The notes beneath the pieces were generated by a model. The model was given only the letters and a program-made list of their open reading frames with translations, made no database searches and was not told the DNA's origin. Below, piece by piece: positions 39,059-46,681 of a DNA stretch of 51,864 nt (positions are counted from its first letter, which is position 1; the number at the start of each line of letters is the position of its first letter). The translations under genes were made by a program, and so were the position numbers. Source of the stretch: a virus. The stretch covers positions 1-51,864 of the IMG/VR virus record IMGVR_UViG_3300032954_000021. One strand, 5' to 3'.

Positions 39059-40375
39059 ATGCAACTCCACCTTCTCTCCGCTGACGAGATCACGGTTAAG
39101 AAGAATCGTCAGCGCCGCGAACTCGATCAGACGAAGATATTCGAGCTCGCCGCTTCGATCGGCCAAGTCGGCCTGATCCATCCTATCGTAGTTCGTTCGG
39201 TTGACGGCGAGTATACTCTCGTCGCCGGCGAACGCCGCCTCAAAGCTCTCGAGCAGCTATGGTTCCTCGGCTCCGAGGTAACCTACTCCGGGAAGGTCAT
39301 ACCCGAGGGCCAGGTCCCCTGCTCCTTCCTCGGAGAGATCGACCCGATTGATGCAGAAGAGATCGAGCTCGAAGAGAACATTCGCAGGGAAGATCTGAAC
39401 TGGAAGGAGCGCGCCGACGCCGTTGCGCGCCTCGCCGCCCTTCGGACTGCGCAGGCGAAGCGCGCCAACCTGCCCGCGCCGAGCGTCGCCGATATCGCCG
39501 AAGAGGTGAGCGGCCACCGCGAGGGCGACTACCAAGGTGACGTCCGGAAGGACATTATCCTTGGCAACGCTCTGAAAGATCCAGAGGCGGCCGCCGCCCT
39601 CGACGGCGCTACCAATCGCAACGACGCTTTCAAGAGGTTACGCCGTCATGAAGAATCCAAGAGAAATGCCGCTCTGGGGGCCTCGCTCGTACTTACCTCG
39701 GAAATGCACACTCTGCGAAAGGGCAACTGCATTCCTCTTATGCAGGAAATGCCAGCGGAGACTTTCGACGTTATTCTCTGCGACCCGCCGTACGGGGTCG
39801 GCGCAGATGAATTTTCTGACAGCGGCGGACGAACCGCTGGTGGTCATTTCTATAGCGACTCCTATGAAGAGTGGAAGCCTCTCGCCACCAGTCTTGCCGG
39901 CGAGTCCTATCGCCTCGCTAAGGGCCAAGCCCACGCATATGTATTCTGCGATATTGACCGCTTTGGAGAGCTCAAAGCGCTCTTCGCGCAGGCGGGTTGG
40001 TCGGTCTTCCGAACGCCGCTCGTCTGGGTCAAGCCAGGCGGCGTGCGCGCCCCGTGGCCTGAGATGGGACCTCAACGAAAGTACGAGATTATTCTCTTCG
40101 CAGTCAAAGGAAAGCGACCAGTAACGAGGCTCTACGGCGATGTGCTCACCTACCCGTCCGATCCTAACCTTGGCCACCCAGCGCAGAAACCTGTGGCGCT
40201 TCTCAGCGACTTACTACAGAGATCAGTCCGGCCGGGTGACACAGTGCTCGATCCGTTTTGTGGAACTGGTTCGACCTTGGTCGCCGCCCACCAGCACAAG
40301 TGCAGAGCGACAGGGATCGAGCTGAATGAGGCAGCTTACGGAATATCGCTTGTTAGAGTGAGGGAGCTCAAATGA
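39059..40375 (+). CDS. ParB-like domain fused to DNA methyltransferase
   Basis: The protein has 438 residues. Residues of about 1-150 are ParB/Sulfiredoxin-like, with ELAASIGQVGLIHPIVVRSV, TLVAGERRLKAL near 50-60 and EEIELEENIRREDLNWKERA near 100. Residues of about 225-438 form an amino-methyltransferase: DPPYG (motif IV) near 241, KPVALLSDLL and DPFCGTGSTLVAA (motif I) near 397. The motif order IV then I is the beta class, giving N6-adenine or N4-cytosine methylation. The start at 39059 has GGAG upstream; an ATG at 39020 lies inside the hairpin. It may protect phage DNA or mark it for packaging or replication. Confidence 0.88.
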   Translation: MQLHLLSADEITVKKNRQRRELDQTKIFELAASIGQVGLIHPIVVRSVDGEYTLVAGERRLKALEQLWFLGSEVTYSGKVIPEGQVPCSFLGEIDPIDAEEIELEENIRREDLNWKERADAVARLAALRTAQAKRANLPAPSVADIAEEVSGHREGDYQGDVRKDIILGNALKDPEAAAALDGATNRNDAFKRLRRHEESKRNAALGASLVLTSEMHTLRKGNCIPLMQEMPAETFDVILCDPPYGVGADEFSDSGGRTAGGHFYSDSYEEWKPLATSLAGESYRLAKGQAHAYVFCDIDRFGELKALFAQAGWSVFRTPLVWVKPGGVRAPWPEMGPQRKYEIILFAVKGKRPVTRLYGDVLTYPSDPNLGHPAQKPVALLSDLLQRSVRPGDTVLDPFCGTGSTLVAAHQHKCRATGIELNEAAYGISLVRVRELK

Positions 40376-40524
40376 ACAAGCTGATCCTGTTCAATTGCTG
40401 GATCATGTTCAACTACCTCTGCACGGCGTGCTGGTGGGCCCTGCATAAGAAGTGGCCGGACATGCTCTACTGGCTCTCAGCACTCGCGATCACAGCAACA
40501 GTCACATTCGGGTACAAAAGATGA
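40372..40524 (+). CDS. Very small Trp/Cys-rich membrane protein
   Basis: The 50-residue protein begins MNKLILFNCWIMFNYLCTAC, then WWALHKKWPD, then LYWLSALAITATVTFGYKR. It has two hydrophobic segments joined by a short basic loop, a likely hairpin in the inner membrane. It starts in an ATGA overlap with the methyltransferase stop and ends in another with the HNH start, so it is a real link in the coupled chain. Function is unknown. Confidence 0.68.
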   Translation: MNKLILFNCWIMFNYLCTACWWALHKKWPDMLYWLSALAITATVTFGYKR

Positions 40525-40940
40525 GTGATCTACCAGCAACTGTAGTTCATATATTCAGCCGCTGTGTAAGACGCGGAGCTTGTCTTATTTGGACTGGAGC
40601 TTCTTCTCGTGGGCATGGACAGCTAACAGGTGGCGAGTATGTACACAGAGTTGTTTATGAGCAGCTGAAAGGGCCTATACCAGAAGGATTGGAAATAGGA
40701 CATACTTGTGACGAAGGGCTCTGTGTAGAACCAGAGCATTTAGAGGCTGTTACTAGACAAAAGAACGTACAGGACGCCTTCTCTAGAGGCAGATATCAGC
40801 GAGGCAGATACTCTAATGAAGATATAGTAGCTTTACGCGCTGGTAAAATAAGCTCACATGCTTTTGCTGAGAAGTATGGCTTGAGCCAGAAGACTGCTTA
40901 TAACATCAAAAAGGGACACAAAGCAAAATGGCGATCATAG
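40521..40940 (+). CDS. HNH endonuclease with C-terminal HTH, probable homing enzyme
   Basis: The 139-residue protein has an HNH_3-type core (GGEYVHRVVYEQLKGPIP, then EIGHTCDEGLCVEPEHLEAV). A C-terminal resolvase-like HTH follows (SNEDIVALRAGKISSHAFAE, KYGLSQKTAYNIKKGH) that probably sets DNA specificity. The gene is clearly AT-richer than its neighbours. It overlaps the start of the polymerase gene by 13 bp, so the polymerase is the natural homing target. An upstream open frame from 40452 is part of the membrane-protein gene. Confidence 0.87.
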   Translation: MSDLPATVVHIFSRCVRRGACLIWTGASSRGHGQLTGGEYVHRVVYEQLKGPIPEGLEIGHTCDEGLCVEPEHLEAVTRQKNVQDAFSRGRYQRGRYSNEDIVALRAGKISSHAFAEKYGLSQKTAYNIKKGHKAKWRS

Positions 40941-43474
40941 TCCCTCCAGATGGTCCTCTCAATGCCAAAGTACTCATAGTCGGAGAGGCGCCCGGCGAGA
41001 CGGAGGAGATCCGCGGCGTGCCGTTCGTAGGCCCCTCCGGTATGGAACTAAATAGAATGCTGCAGGAAGCTGGTATGTCTAGGTCAGAAGTTTTCTGTAC
41101 GAACCTCTGCCGCTCGCGCCCCCCGCGCAACGACATAGAGCTCTACATTCGCAAGTCCTCAAAGTTCACAAAGAAGGTAACGAAGGCTGACCAGAAACGG
41201 ATCGACGCCGGCATCAATCCTTATAAATTCGTCCCCCTCCGCGATATGCTGGTCGATCCGAAGGTGATGGAAGGCTTCATCGAACTGAAGAAGGAGATCG
41301 AACTTGTCAAACCTCAGATCATTATTACGGTCGGCAATGCGTCTATGTGGGCGCTCACCGGCAGGTGGGGCATCACGAAGTGGCGCGGGTCGATGCTCAC
41401 TTACAGCAGCGCTGGAAAAGATACCAAGCTCATCCCCACTTATCATCCAGCCGCCATTCTTAGACAGTGGGACTGGAGAGCTATTGGTGTGGCAGACCTA
41501 CGTCGGGCCGCCCGCTTCCGAGATGGTACTCCTTATCCGACGCGCGAACGCCGCTTTATTCTTAGACCTAATTTTGATCAGGCTACGCATACCCTTGAGA
41601 CTCTCATTAGTCGCGCTGACCTCCTCGGAGATAACGCAGTACTTCGGCTCAGCTTCGACATCGAAACTCGTGCAGGCCATATTGCGTGCGCCGGAATCTC
41701 GTGGTCTTATAGCGATGCAATCTGCATCCCTCTCATGTGCGCAGAGCGGCGAGAAGGCTATTGGCTCCTGGACGAAGAAGTACGTATCGTACAGCTCCTA
41801 CAGACGCTACTTACGCACCGGCGAGTTCGAGTAGTCGGGCAGAACATTCTGTACGACTCCCAGTACACCTGGCGCTGGTGGCATTTCGTCCCTCGCGTGG
41901 ACCAAGACACGATGATCAGCCAGCACGCCATCTTCTCCGACATGCCCAAGTCTCTCGCTTTCCAAGCGAGCATGTACGCCGACTTCTACGTATTCTGGAA
42001 AGAGGAGGGCAAGGATTGGGAGAAGAACATGCGAGAGGAGGAGCTCTGGCATTACAACTGCCTCGATTGCGTCTACACCGATGAGGTCGGCCAGGTCGAG
42101 CTGGAGACAATCCGTAGTCTCGGCCTGCAGAACGTCCACGACTTCCAGCAGAGCATGTTCTGGCCCGTCTTGCAAGCGATGCAGCGCGGCGTGAGAATCG
42201 ACCTCAAACGCCGCAACGAACTCATCATCGAAGTGAAGGGCGAGATAGCTCGCCGGCAGACCTTCATAGATAAGATCCTCGGCCATCCGCTTAACGTGGA
42301 CAGTCCGAAGCAGATGCACGCCCTGTTCTACGGCGACTTCCGCATGCCGGTTCAAATGAAGAGAGGTAAGAAAGGTGAACCATCTCGACCAACTCTGGAC
42401 GACGACGCTCTTCAGAAGCTTCGCCGTATTGAGCCTCTGCTTACTCCTCTGGTCAACTCTATCGCGGACATACGGACGCTGGGGAAGTTTCTATCTAATT
42501 TCCTCTGCCGTCCTCTTGATACTGATTCGAGGATGCGTTGCGCCTTCAACATAGGAGGATCTGAAAGTGGCAAGTCAGCACCCAAGACATATCGCCTTTC
42601 GAGTTCGGAGAACGCCTTCGGGTCTGGAACAAACCTCCAAAATATACCGTCTGAGAAATCTAAAAGCCTGGGCAAAGCAGCGGCGCGAGGAGGGTTCGAC
42701 GGTATTGGCGATCCGTATCAGTTCCCCAATATCAGAGAAATCTTTGTACCAGATCCTGGCTATACCTGGTTCGACCTTGATCTGGAAAGGGCCGACCTCT
42801 TTGTGGTATGCTGGGAAGCGGAGGACGAGCAACTCAAGTCGGCCATGCGACTCGGAGTGGATATCCATCTCCTTAACAGCTTCGTCATCACCGGCAAGGA
42901 GCCGCCGCCGCTCGAAGAGCTAGTCGAGACGCACAGCAAGTACAGAGATCATCGCGGCCCAATGAAGCTAACTCGCGAATTCGCAAAGGTATTCTGCCAT
43001 GGCACCAACTACGGCGGCGGGGCGCGCACGATGGCTGCCCATACTGGACGATCTGTTGCAGAGATTGAGAGAGCGCAGAGGATCTGGTTTGCAGCACACC
43101 CTGGAATCAAGAGGTGGCACGATCGCGTTAAGAGTCAGGTTGTTGCCCGGCGATTCGTGGAGAATCACTTCGGATACCGATGGTACATCTTTGATCGAAT
43201 TGACTCTATCATCCCAGAAGCGATCGCCTGGATTCCTCAATCCACAGTCAGCATCGTCATCAATCGAATCTGGGAACGCATCTACCGCGAGCTGCCCGAA
43301 GTCCAAGTCCTGATGCAGGTGCATGATAGTCTGCCAGGCCAGTTCCCGACCAGCCAAGCGCAGTCTTTATTGCCCCGCATTCGAGAGTGTGCGAAGATAG
43401 TCGTACCCTACGCTGATCCGTTAGTGATACCTGTGTCGATCAAGACGAGCGAAAAAAGCTGGGGGCATTGCTGA
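40928..43474 (+). CDS. Uracil-DNA glycosylase / 3'-5' exonuclease / family A DNA polymerase fusion
   Basis: The protein has 848 residues. Residues of about 10-195 form a family 4-type uracil-DNA glycosylase, with GEAPGETEEIRGVPFVGPSG at 19-38 and the second motif PTYHPAAI near 170. Residues of about 235-400 are a DnaQ-like exonuclease with SFDIETRAG and YNCLDCVYTDEV. The polymerase has motif A FDLDLERADLFVVCW near 614, motif B REFAKVFCHGTNYGGG near 682 and motif C QVHDSL near 796. In motif C the usual Glu after HD is Ser. It is the replicative polymerase, perhaps removing uracil as it copies. Confidence 0.92.
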   Translation: MAIIVPPDGPLNAKVLIVGEAPGETEEIRGVPFVGPSGMELNRMLQEAGMSRSEVFCTNLCRSRPPRNDIELYIRKSSKFTKKVTKADQKRIDAGINPYKFVPLRDMLVDPKVMEGFIELKKEIELVKPQIIITVGNASMWALTGRWGITKWRGSMLTYSSAGKDTKLIPTYHPAAILRQWDWRAIGVADLRRAARFRDGTPYPTRERRFILRPNFDQATHTLETLISRADLLGDNAVLRLSFDIETRAGHIACAGISWSYSDAICIPLMCAERREGYWLLDEEVRIVQLLQTLLTHRRVRVVGQNILYDSQYTWRWWHFVPRVDQDTMISQHAIFSDMPKSLAFQASMYADFYVFWKEEGKDWEKNMREEELWHYNCLDCVYTDEVGQVELETIRSLGLQNVHDFQQSMFWPVLQAMQRGVRIDLKRRNELIIEVKGEIARRQTFIDKILGHPLNVDSPKQMHALFYGDFRMPVQMKRGKKGEPSRPTLDDDALQKLRRIEPLLTPLVNSIADIRTLGKFLSNFLCRPLDTDSRMRCAFNIGGSESGKSAPKTYRLSSSENAFGSGTNLQNIPSEKSKSLGKAAARGGFDGIGDPYQFPNIREIFVPDPGYTWFDLDLERADLFVVCWEAEDEQLKSAMRLGVDIHLLNSFVITGKEPPPLEELVETHSKYRDHRGPMKLTREFAKVFCHGTNYGGGARTMAAHTGRSVAEIERAQRIWFAAHPGIKRWHDRVKSQVVARRFVENHFGYRWYIFDRIDSIIPEAIAWIPQSTVSIVINRIWERIYRELPEVQVLMQVHDSLPGQFPTSQAQSLLPRIRECAKIVVPYADPLVIPVSIKTSEKSWGHC

Positions 43475-43665
43475 TGGAACACGATTTCAGTATAAAGATG
43501 AGCTGGTGCCGTCGATGCGGCCGGCCTCTGTATGAGATAGTAGATAACAATATTCCTGAATGTGATGGACTACCAGGTGTAGTACATGCTCGCTTCCTAA
43601 AAGCTGAGGCCGATATGGAGAAGATATTCGGTCCTATTATAGATGAAATTCTTGGATTGCACTAA
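43474..43665 (+). CDS. Small protein with CxxC
   Basis: The 63-residue protein begins MEHDFSIKMSWCRRCGRPLY and has one further Cys (PECDG), so a partial zinc site is possible. It overlaps the polymerase stop as TGATG and is somewhat AT-richer than the genes around it. It is translationally linked to the polymerase. Function is unknown. Confidence 0.72.
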   Translation: MEHDFSIKMSWCRRCGRPLYEIVDNNIPECDGLPGVVHARFLKAEADMEKIFGPIIDEILGLH

Positions 43666-43668
43666 GCT

Positions 43669-44892
43669 ATGCCGACGAACGGAGCGGCAGGCGAGCGGAA
43701 CTTCCCGGACTGGCTCTCCGCCTACGTCCAGTACGCTGGCTTCTCTGAAGCTCCCCGACGCATGCACTATTGGTCCGGGGTCAGTGCGATCGCTGGTGCA
43801 TTGCGCCGCCATGTCTGGTTCGACATGGGCTACTTCCGCTGGTTCCCCAACTTCTACATTATTCTCGTAGCGCCGCCCGGTGTTGTATCTAAGTCCACGA
43901 CTGCCAGCATCGCCATGACTCTGCTGCGGAAGGTCCCCGACATAACCTTCGGCCCCGAAGCCGTTACGTGGCAGGCCCTCCTCGAACGCTTCGAGCAGTC
44001 TACTCAGTCCTTCCTAATCGGCGCCACCTATTACACGCAGAGCGCCATGACTATCGAGTCGGCCGAGTTCGGCAACCTGATCGACCCCTCGAACAGAGAG
44101 CAGATCGACTTCCTCGTCAACCTCTGGGATTCGAAGGTCGGCTCTTTCCAGAAAGTCACAAAAGGCTCAGGGATCAACAATGTTGAGAATCCTTACATCA
44201 ATCTCATTGCTTGCACTACTCCTGCATGGATCGCAGGGAACTTCCCCGAGTACGTCATTGGCGGAGGATTTACCTCTCGTTGTCTCTTTGTTTACGCGGA
44301 CCAGAAAGAGAAGTTCATTGCCTATCCCGCACGTCATATGCCAAAGGAGATGGGGGAAGTGCAGCACGCACTGGTCCAAGACCTCGAGCGCATGTCCGCT
44401 AAGCTCGTCGGCCCCTATATCATCAGCCCGGAGGCGGTCGAGTGGGGGGAGAAGTGGTACGCGGAGCACTGGAGCGGGAAGATGCCGGACGAGCTGGACG
44501 ACGACCGCTTCGGCGGCTATCTCGCCCGGAAGCAGACGCACGTGCATAAGACGGCCATGTGCATTGCTGCTTCCCGGCATGACGACATGGTGCTATATAG
44601 GCAGGACCTTGAGGACGCTTACGCCGCCGTGACGGAGCTGGAGAAGGACATGGTAAAGGTGTTCGCAAGGATCGGCAGGACGCAAACGTCCGTGCAGGCC
44701 GAACGCTTCATCCGCTTCGTACAGAAGCGCGGCGCCTGCACCTACGCCGAGGCCTACGCATTCATCCATTCCAGCTTTCCGAGCGCGAAGAACTTCGAAG
44801 ATATCGTCGTCGGAGCGACGAGGTCTGGCTACATCAGAATGCAGCCGGCGGGCAGCAGCTATATCTTAGAGGCAGTGAAGAAGCCAGCTTGA
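43669..44892 (+). CDS. DUF3987-like P-loop replication protein
   Basis: The protein has 407 residues. The N-terminal YWSGVSAIAGALRRHVWFDM, then FPNFYIILVAPPGVVSKST near 60-80, matches the DUF3987/primase-helicase-like P-loop proteins of phages. The P-loop is altered: Ser replaces the Gly before Lys (APPGVVSKST). The later pattern NLWDSKVGSFQKVTKGSGIN, then FTSRCLFVYADQKEKF, also fits the family. No DnaB-type helicase or primase is found elsewhere, so it may fill that role. It lies 3 bp after the small gene behind the polymerase. Confidence 0.75.
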   Translation: MPTNGAAGERNFPDWLSAYVQYAGFSEAPRRMHYWSGVSAIAGALRRHVWFDMGYFRWFPNFYIILVAPPGVVSKSTTASIAMTLLRKVPDITFGPEAVTWQALLERFEQSTQSFLIGATYYTQSAMTIESAEFGNLIDPSNREQIDFLVNLWDSKVGSFQKVTKGSGINNVENPYINLIACTTPAWIAGNFPEYVIGGGFTSRCLFVYADQKEKFIAYPARHMPKEMGEVQHALVQDLERMSAKLVGPYIISPEAVEWGEKWYAEHWSGKMPDELDDDRFGGYLARKQTHVHKTAMCIAASRHDDMVLYRQDLEDAYAAVTELEKDMVKVFARIGRTQTSVQAERFIRFVQKRGACTYAEAYAFIHSSFPSAKNFEDIVVGATRSGYIRMQPAGSSYILEAVKKPA

Positions 44893-44906
44893 ATAATGCG
44901 GCCGGA

Positions 44907-44921
44907 TTATGTCCGGCATAA
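44907..44921. promoter_or_regulatory. TTATG-N5-CATAA palindrome, copy F (before the last rightward gene)
   Basis: The core TTATG-TCCGG-CATAA lies 15 bp after the stop of the DUF3987-like gene and 23 bp before the final small gene. The left flank TGCGGCCGGA is identical to that of copy A near the capsid, and the right flank ACACGTCCACA resembles the half-sites in the large palindrome. No T-run follows, so a plain terminator is unlikely. Confidence 0.7.
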
Positions 44922-44944
44922 CACGTCCACATAAAGGAGCTACT

Positions 44945-45187
44945 ATGCAAATCATTGTAACGCAAGACGACAGTCACGAGTGTGCGATCAGCGCGGAGAT
45001 CATCACCTTCGTCCACCGGGCGGCAGAGAACAAGCTGCTCACCTACGTCGTGACCGGCGTGCCTGGACCGAAAGGGCCGATGGCATTCCTCGTAAAGGAA
45101 TCCCCAATCGAAGTGGCGCGCCGCATCAATAACGCGCTGAAGAGCGAGGTCCACCCAGCTCTGCTGGGCTTCCCCGAAGCGAACTAG
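44945..45187 (+). CDS. Last gene of the rightward unit, unrecognised
   Basis: The 80-residue protein begins MQIIVTQDDSHECAISAEII and contains SPIEVARRINNALK. AAAGGAG lies 6 bases before the ATG. It stands alone behind palindrome F and may be expressed separately from the replication genes. Its stop TAG overlaps the stop of the converging spanin gene in CTAG. Function is unknown. Confidence 0.72.
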   Translation: MQIIVTQDDSHECAISAEIITFVHRAAENKLLTYVVTGVPGPKGPMAFLVKESPIEVARRINNALKSEVHPALLGFPEAN

Positions 45188-45651
45188 TGCGGCCAGCTAT
45201 CGTAGCACTGCTGCCCACTGATCAAGGCTTCCCCGTACTTGGCAATGTAAGCGTCCCACATTGGCCTGATGTCGACAGGTTGCATAGCCGGCTGCTGTCC
45301 TGCAGAAACTGGTCCAGGGTTGGCAGGCTGTGCTGCGGGGCTGCCGGCGGCGGCTGGCAGAGGCTGGCCTTTGCCGGCAGGCTGCTGCACGATGATAGGG
45401 CGATTGCTGACAGCAGTAAGAGCATCGTGAAGAGCCTTCTGCTGATCGAGAGCTGTCTGTAGTCCATCTGTCACTCCTTTCTGCCATCCGGCCTGTTGAG
45501 CGGCGTTCTGCTTCACCGCTTGCACGTCCGTCTTGAGCTGCGACACATTATCGCTATTGCCGCGCGCATTCCAGACGAACCAGGCAATGAAGCCGATCGC
45601 CGCCACGACGAAAGTCTCTTTGATGATCCCGAAGATTGCTGTGAATGTCAT
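45184..45651 (-). CDS. Rz: Inner-membrane spanin (Rz-like)
   Basis: The protein has 155 residues. Residues of about 9-28 (IIKETFVVAAIGFIAWFVW) form an N-terminal membrane anchor. A Gln-rich coiled coil (QLKTDVQAVKQNAAQQAGWQ) and a Pro/Ala/Gln periplasmic part follow. A second lipoprotein frame is nested inside it. This is the classic layout of the two-component spanin that fuses inner and outer membranes at the end of lysis. It overlaps the upstream small membrane-protein gene by 4 bp. Confidence 0.85.
   Translation of the reverse strand: MTFTAIFGIIKETFVVAAIGFIAWFVWNARGNSDNVSQLKTDVQAVKQNAAQQAGWQKGVTDGLQTALDQQKALHDALTAVSNRPIIVQQPAGKGQPLPAAAGSPAAQPANPGPVSAGQQPAMQPVDIRPMWDAYIAKYGEALISGQQCYDSWPH
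45222..45467 (-). CDS. Rz1: Outer-membrane lipoprotein spanin (Rz1-like), nested in another frame
   Basis: The protein has at most 81 residues. It begins MDYRQLSISRRLFTMLLLLS and continues AIALSSCSSLP, a signal peptide with the lipobox ALSSC (Cys near residue 27). The mature part is Pro/Ser/Gln-rich with PPPAAPQ, as usual for Rz1. The first ATG is at 45467; a second, MLLLLS at 45425, is equally possible. It lies wholly inside the Rz gene. A lipoprotein spanin implies a Gram-negative host. Confidence 0.85.
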   Translation of the reverse strand: MDYRQLSISRRLFTMLLLLSAIALSSCSSLPAKASLCQPPPAAPQHSLPTLDQFLQDSSRLCNLSTSGQCGTLTLPSTGKP

Positions 45652-45848
45652 TCTCGTTCATCCTTCTGTTTGTCGTCTCTGATCGTCAACCAGTGGTAGA
45701 TGCCGCCCATCGTGGCGCATATCCCACCCCAGGCCGTCATCAGCGCAACGGCATTCTCCTTCGATCCGAAGCGGAATATAAATACTGTGCCGGCGGCCCA
45801 AATGCCGCCGACCAGTATCATGATGAACCAGTCCCTGGAGTCCTTCAC
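45648..45848 (-). CDS. Small two-helix membrane protein, holin candidate
   Basis: The 66-residue protein has two hydrophobic segments, about 7-26 (WFIMILVGGIWAAGTVFIF) and 33-54 (AVALMTAWGGICATMGGIYH), and a charged C-terminal end. This is class II holin-like topology. It starts at GTG 45848 overlapping the preceding stop, and lies between the endolysin and spanin genes. It is the best candidate for the pore-forming holin, though another of the three small membrane proteins could be. Confidence 0.72.
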   Translation of the reverse strand: MKDSRDWFIMILVGGIWAAGTVFIFRFGSKENAVALMTAWGGICATMGGIYHWLTIRDDKQKDERE

Positions 45849-45985
45849 ACCTTCTTCTCCACCTCGCTGGCTGTCTCGCTCGCCGCCTTCTCCACGTCTC
45901 CGACGACAGCCGCCGGCCCCTGCTTGCCAGCCCAGAACCCCAGGCCGAAGCCCACCAACAGTGAAATCGCGATTGCCCAGATCAT
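45845..45985 (-). CDS. Very small membrane protein in the lysis cassette
   Basis: The 46-residue protein starts MIWAIAISLLVGFGLGFWAG, one membrane segment with GxxxG-like glycine spacing, followed by a charged Ala/Glu/Lys helix to the C-terminus. AGGAGG lies about 5 bases before the ATG, a strong ribosome site. It ends in a GTGA overlap with the next gene. A pinholin, antiholin or holin partner role is possible. Confidence 0.72.
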   Translation of the reverse strand: MIWAIAISLLVGFGLGFWAGKQGPAAVVGDVEKAASETASEVEKKV

Positions 45986-45994
45986 TTGCTCCTC

Positions 45995-46231
45995 CTAGTC
46001 GTGATTGCCATTCGCATCCTCAGGGTCGAAAGTAACCCCGAGCTTCTTACAAACCTGCCTCATCACAGAGATGAGAAGGACAGTCTGCCGCCCGCGCGCA
46101 TTCGCCTCCTTACGCAGACCTCTCAGCTCGCTGATCATCCAAGCTCCGATCGCGCCGACAACTGTCGCGAAGCCGATCAAGAGCAGGTCCGTTGGGATAC
46201 CTGTTACATTATAGCCGTGCGTAGGGTCCAT
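45995..46231 (-). CDS. Small membrane protein in the lysis cassette
   Basis: The 78-residue protein has one membrane segment at about residues 14-34 (TDLLLIGFATVVGAIGAWMI) and a basic, then acidic C-terminal part (SELRGLRKEANARGRQ). Its ATG at 46231 overlaps the endolysin stop; a GTG one codon upstream is also possible. With the two following genes it forms a set of three small membrane proteins, of which at least one should be the holin. Confidence 0.7.
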   Translation of the reverse strand: MDPTHGYNVTGIPTDLLLIGFATVVGAIGAWMISELRGLRKEANARGRQTVLLISVMRQVCKKLGVTFDPEDANGNHD

Positions 46232-46671
46232 CACGCTACCATCCTAGCGCGGAGGCCGGCGTACCGCTGCGCGTCGAGCTTCGGATCTTGTGTGCGGCAT
46301 TCATTCGCCGCTGATGCGTAGTCGGGCGGCGTTTGCGAGAGGAAGGAGATCATTCTCGGATAGTGCAGCAGGCCGCCGAGCCCGGCATTGTAAGCTATGT
46401 CGATCAGCACCGACTGGCAGGAGACCGACAGCCCTGGATACCAGCTGTACTTCATCAGCACATCTTCGATCAGCTCCGCACGATGCTGCGTCAGCCACGC
46501 AACCTCCGCATCATCTAGACCATTCTCCAGATTGATGCCCACGCCGATCGAAAGGTTGCCGATCGGCCTGCACGTCACCCTGATGCCTGTCGCATCATTA
46601 TAGGCGAACTTCCTATATCCTTCTTCCGTGAGGATATGAGACATGAAATCCTGCATTGCTGAAGAGCTCAC
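46231..46671 (-). CDS. GH24 lysozyme-type endolysin
   Basis: The 146-residue muramidase cleaves peptidoglycan between MurNAc and GlcNAc. It shows the T4-lysozyme order: ILTEEGYRKFAYND with Glu at 17 and Asp at 26 (spacing 9, as in T4 lysozyme), followed by the GNLSIGVGINLENGL loop and VLIDIAYNAGLGGLLHY. A Thr at 33 is a candidate third residue. No signal peptide or membrane arrest segment is seen, so it should depend on a holin. It overlaps the next small gene by one base. Confidence 0.87.
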   Translation of the reverse strand: MSSSAMQDFMSHILTEEGYRKFAYNDATGIRVTCRPIGNLSIGVGINLENGLDDAEVAWLTQHRAELIEDVLMKYSWYPGLSVSCQSVLIDIAYNAGLGGLLHYPRMISFLSQTPPDYASAANECRTQDPKLDAQRYAGLRARMVA

Positions 46672-46681
46672 AGAGAACCTC

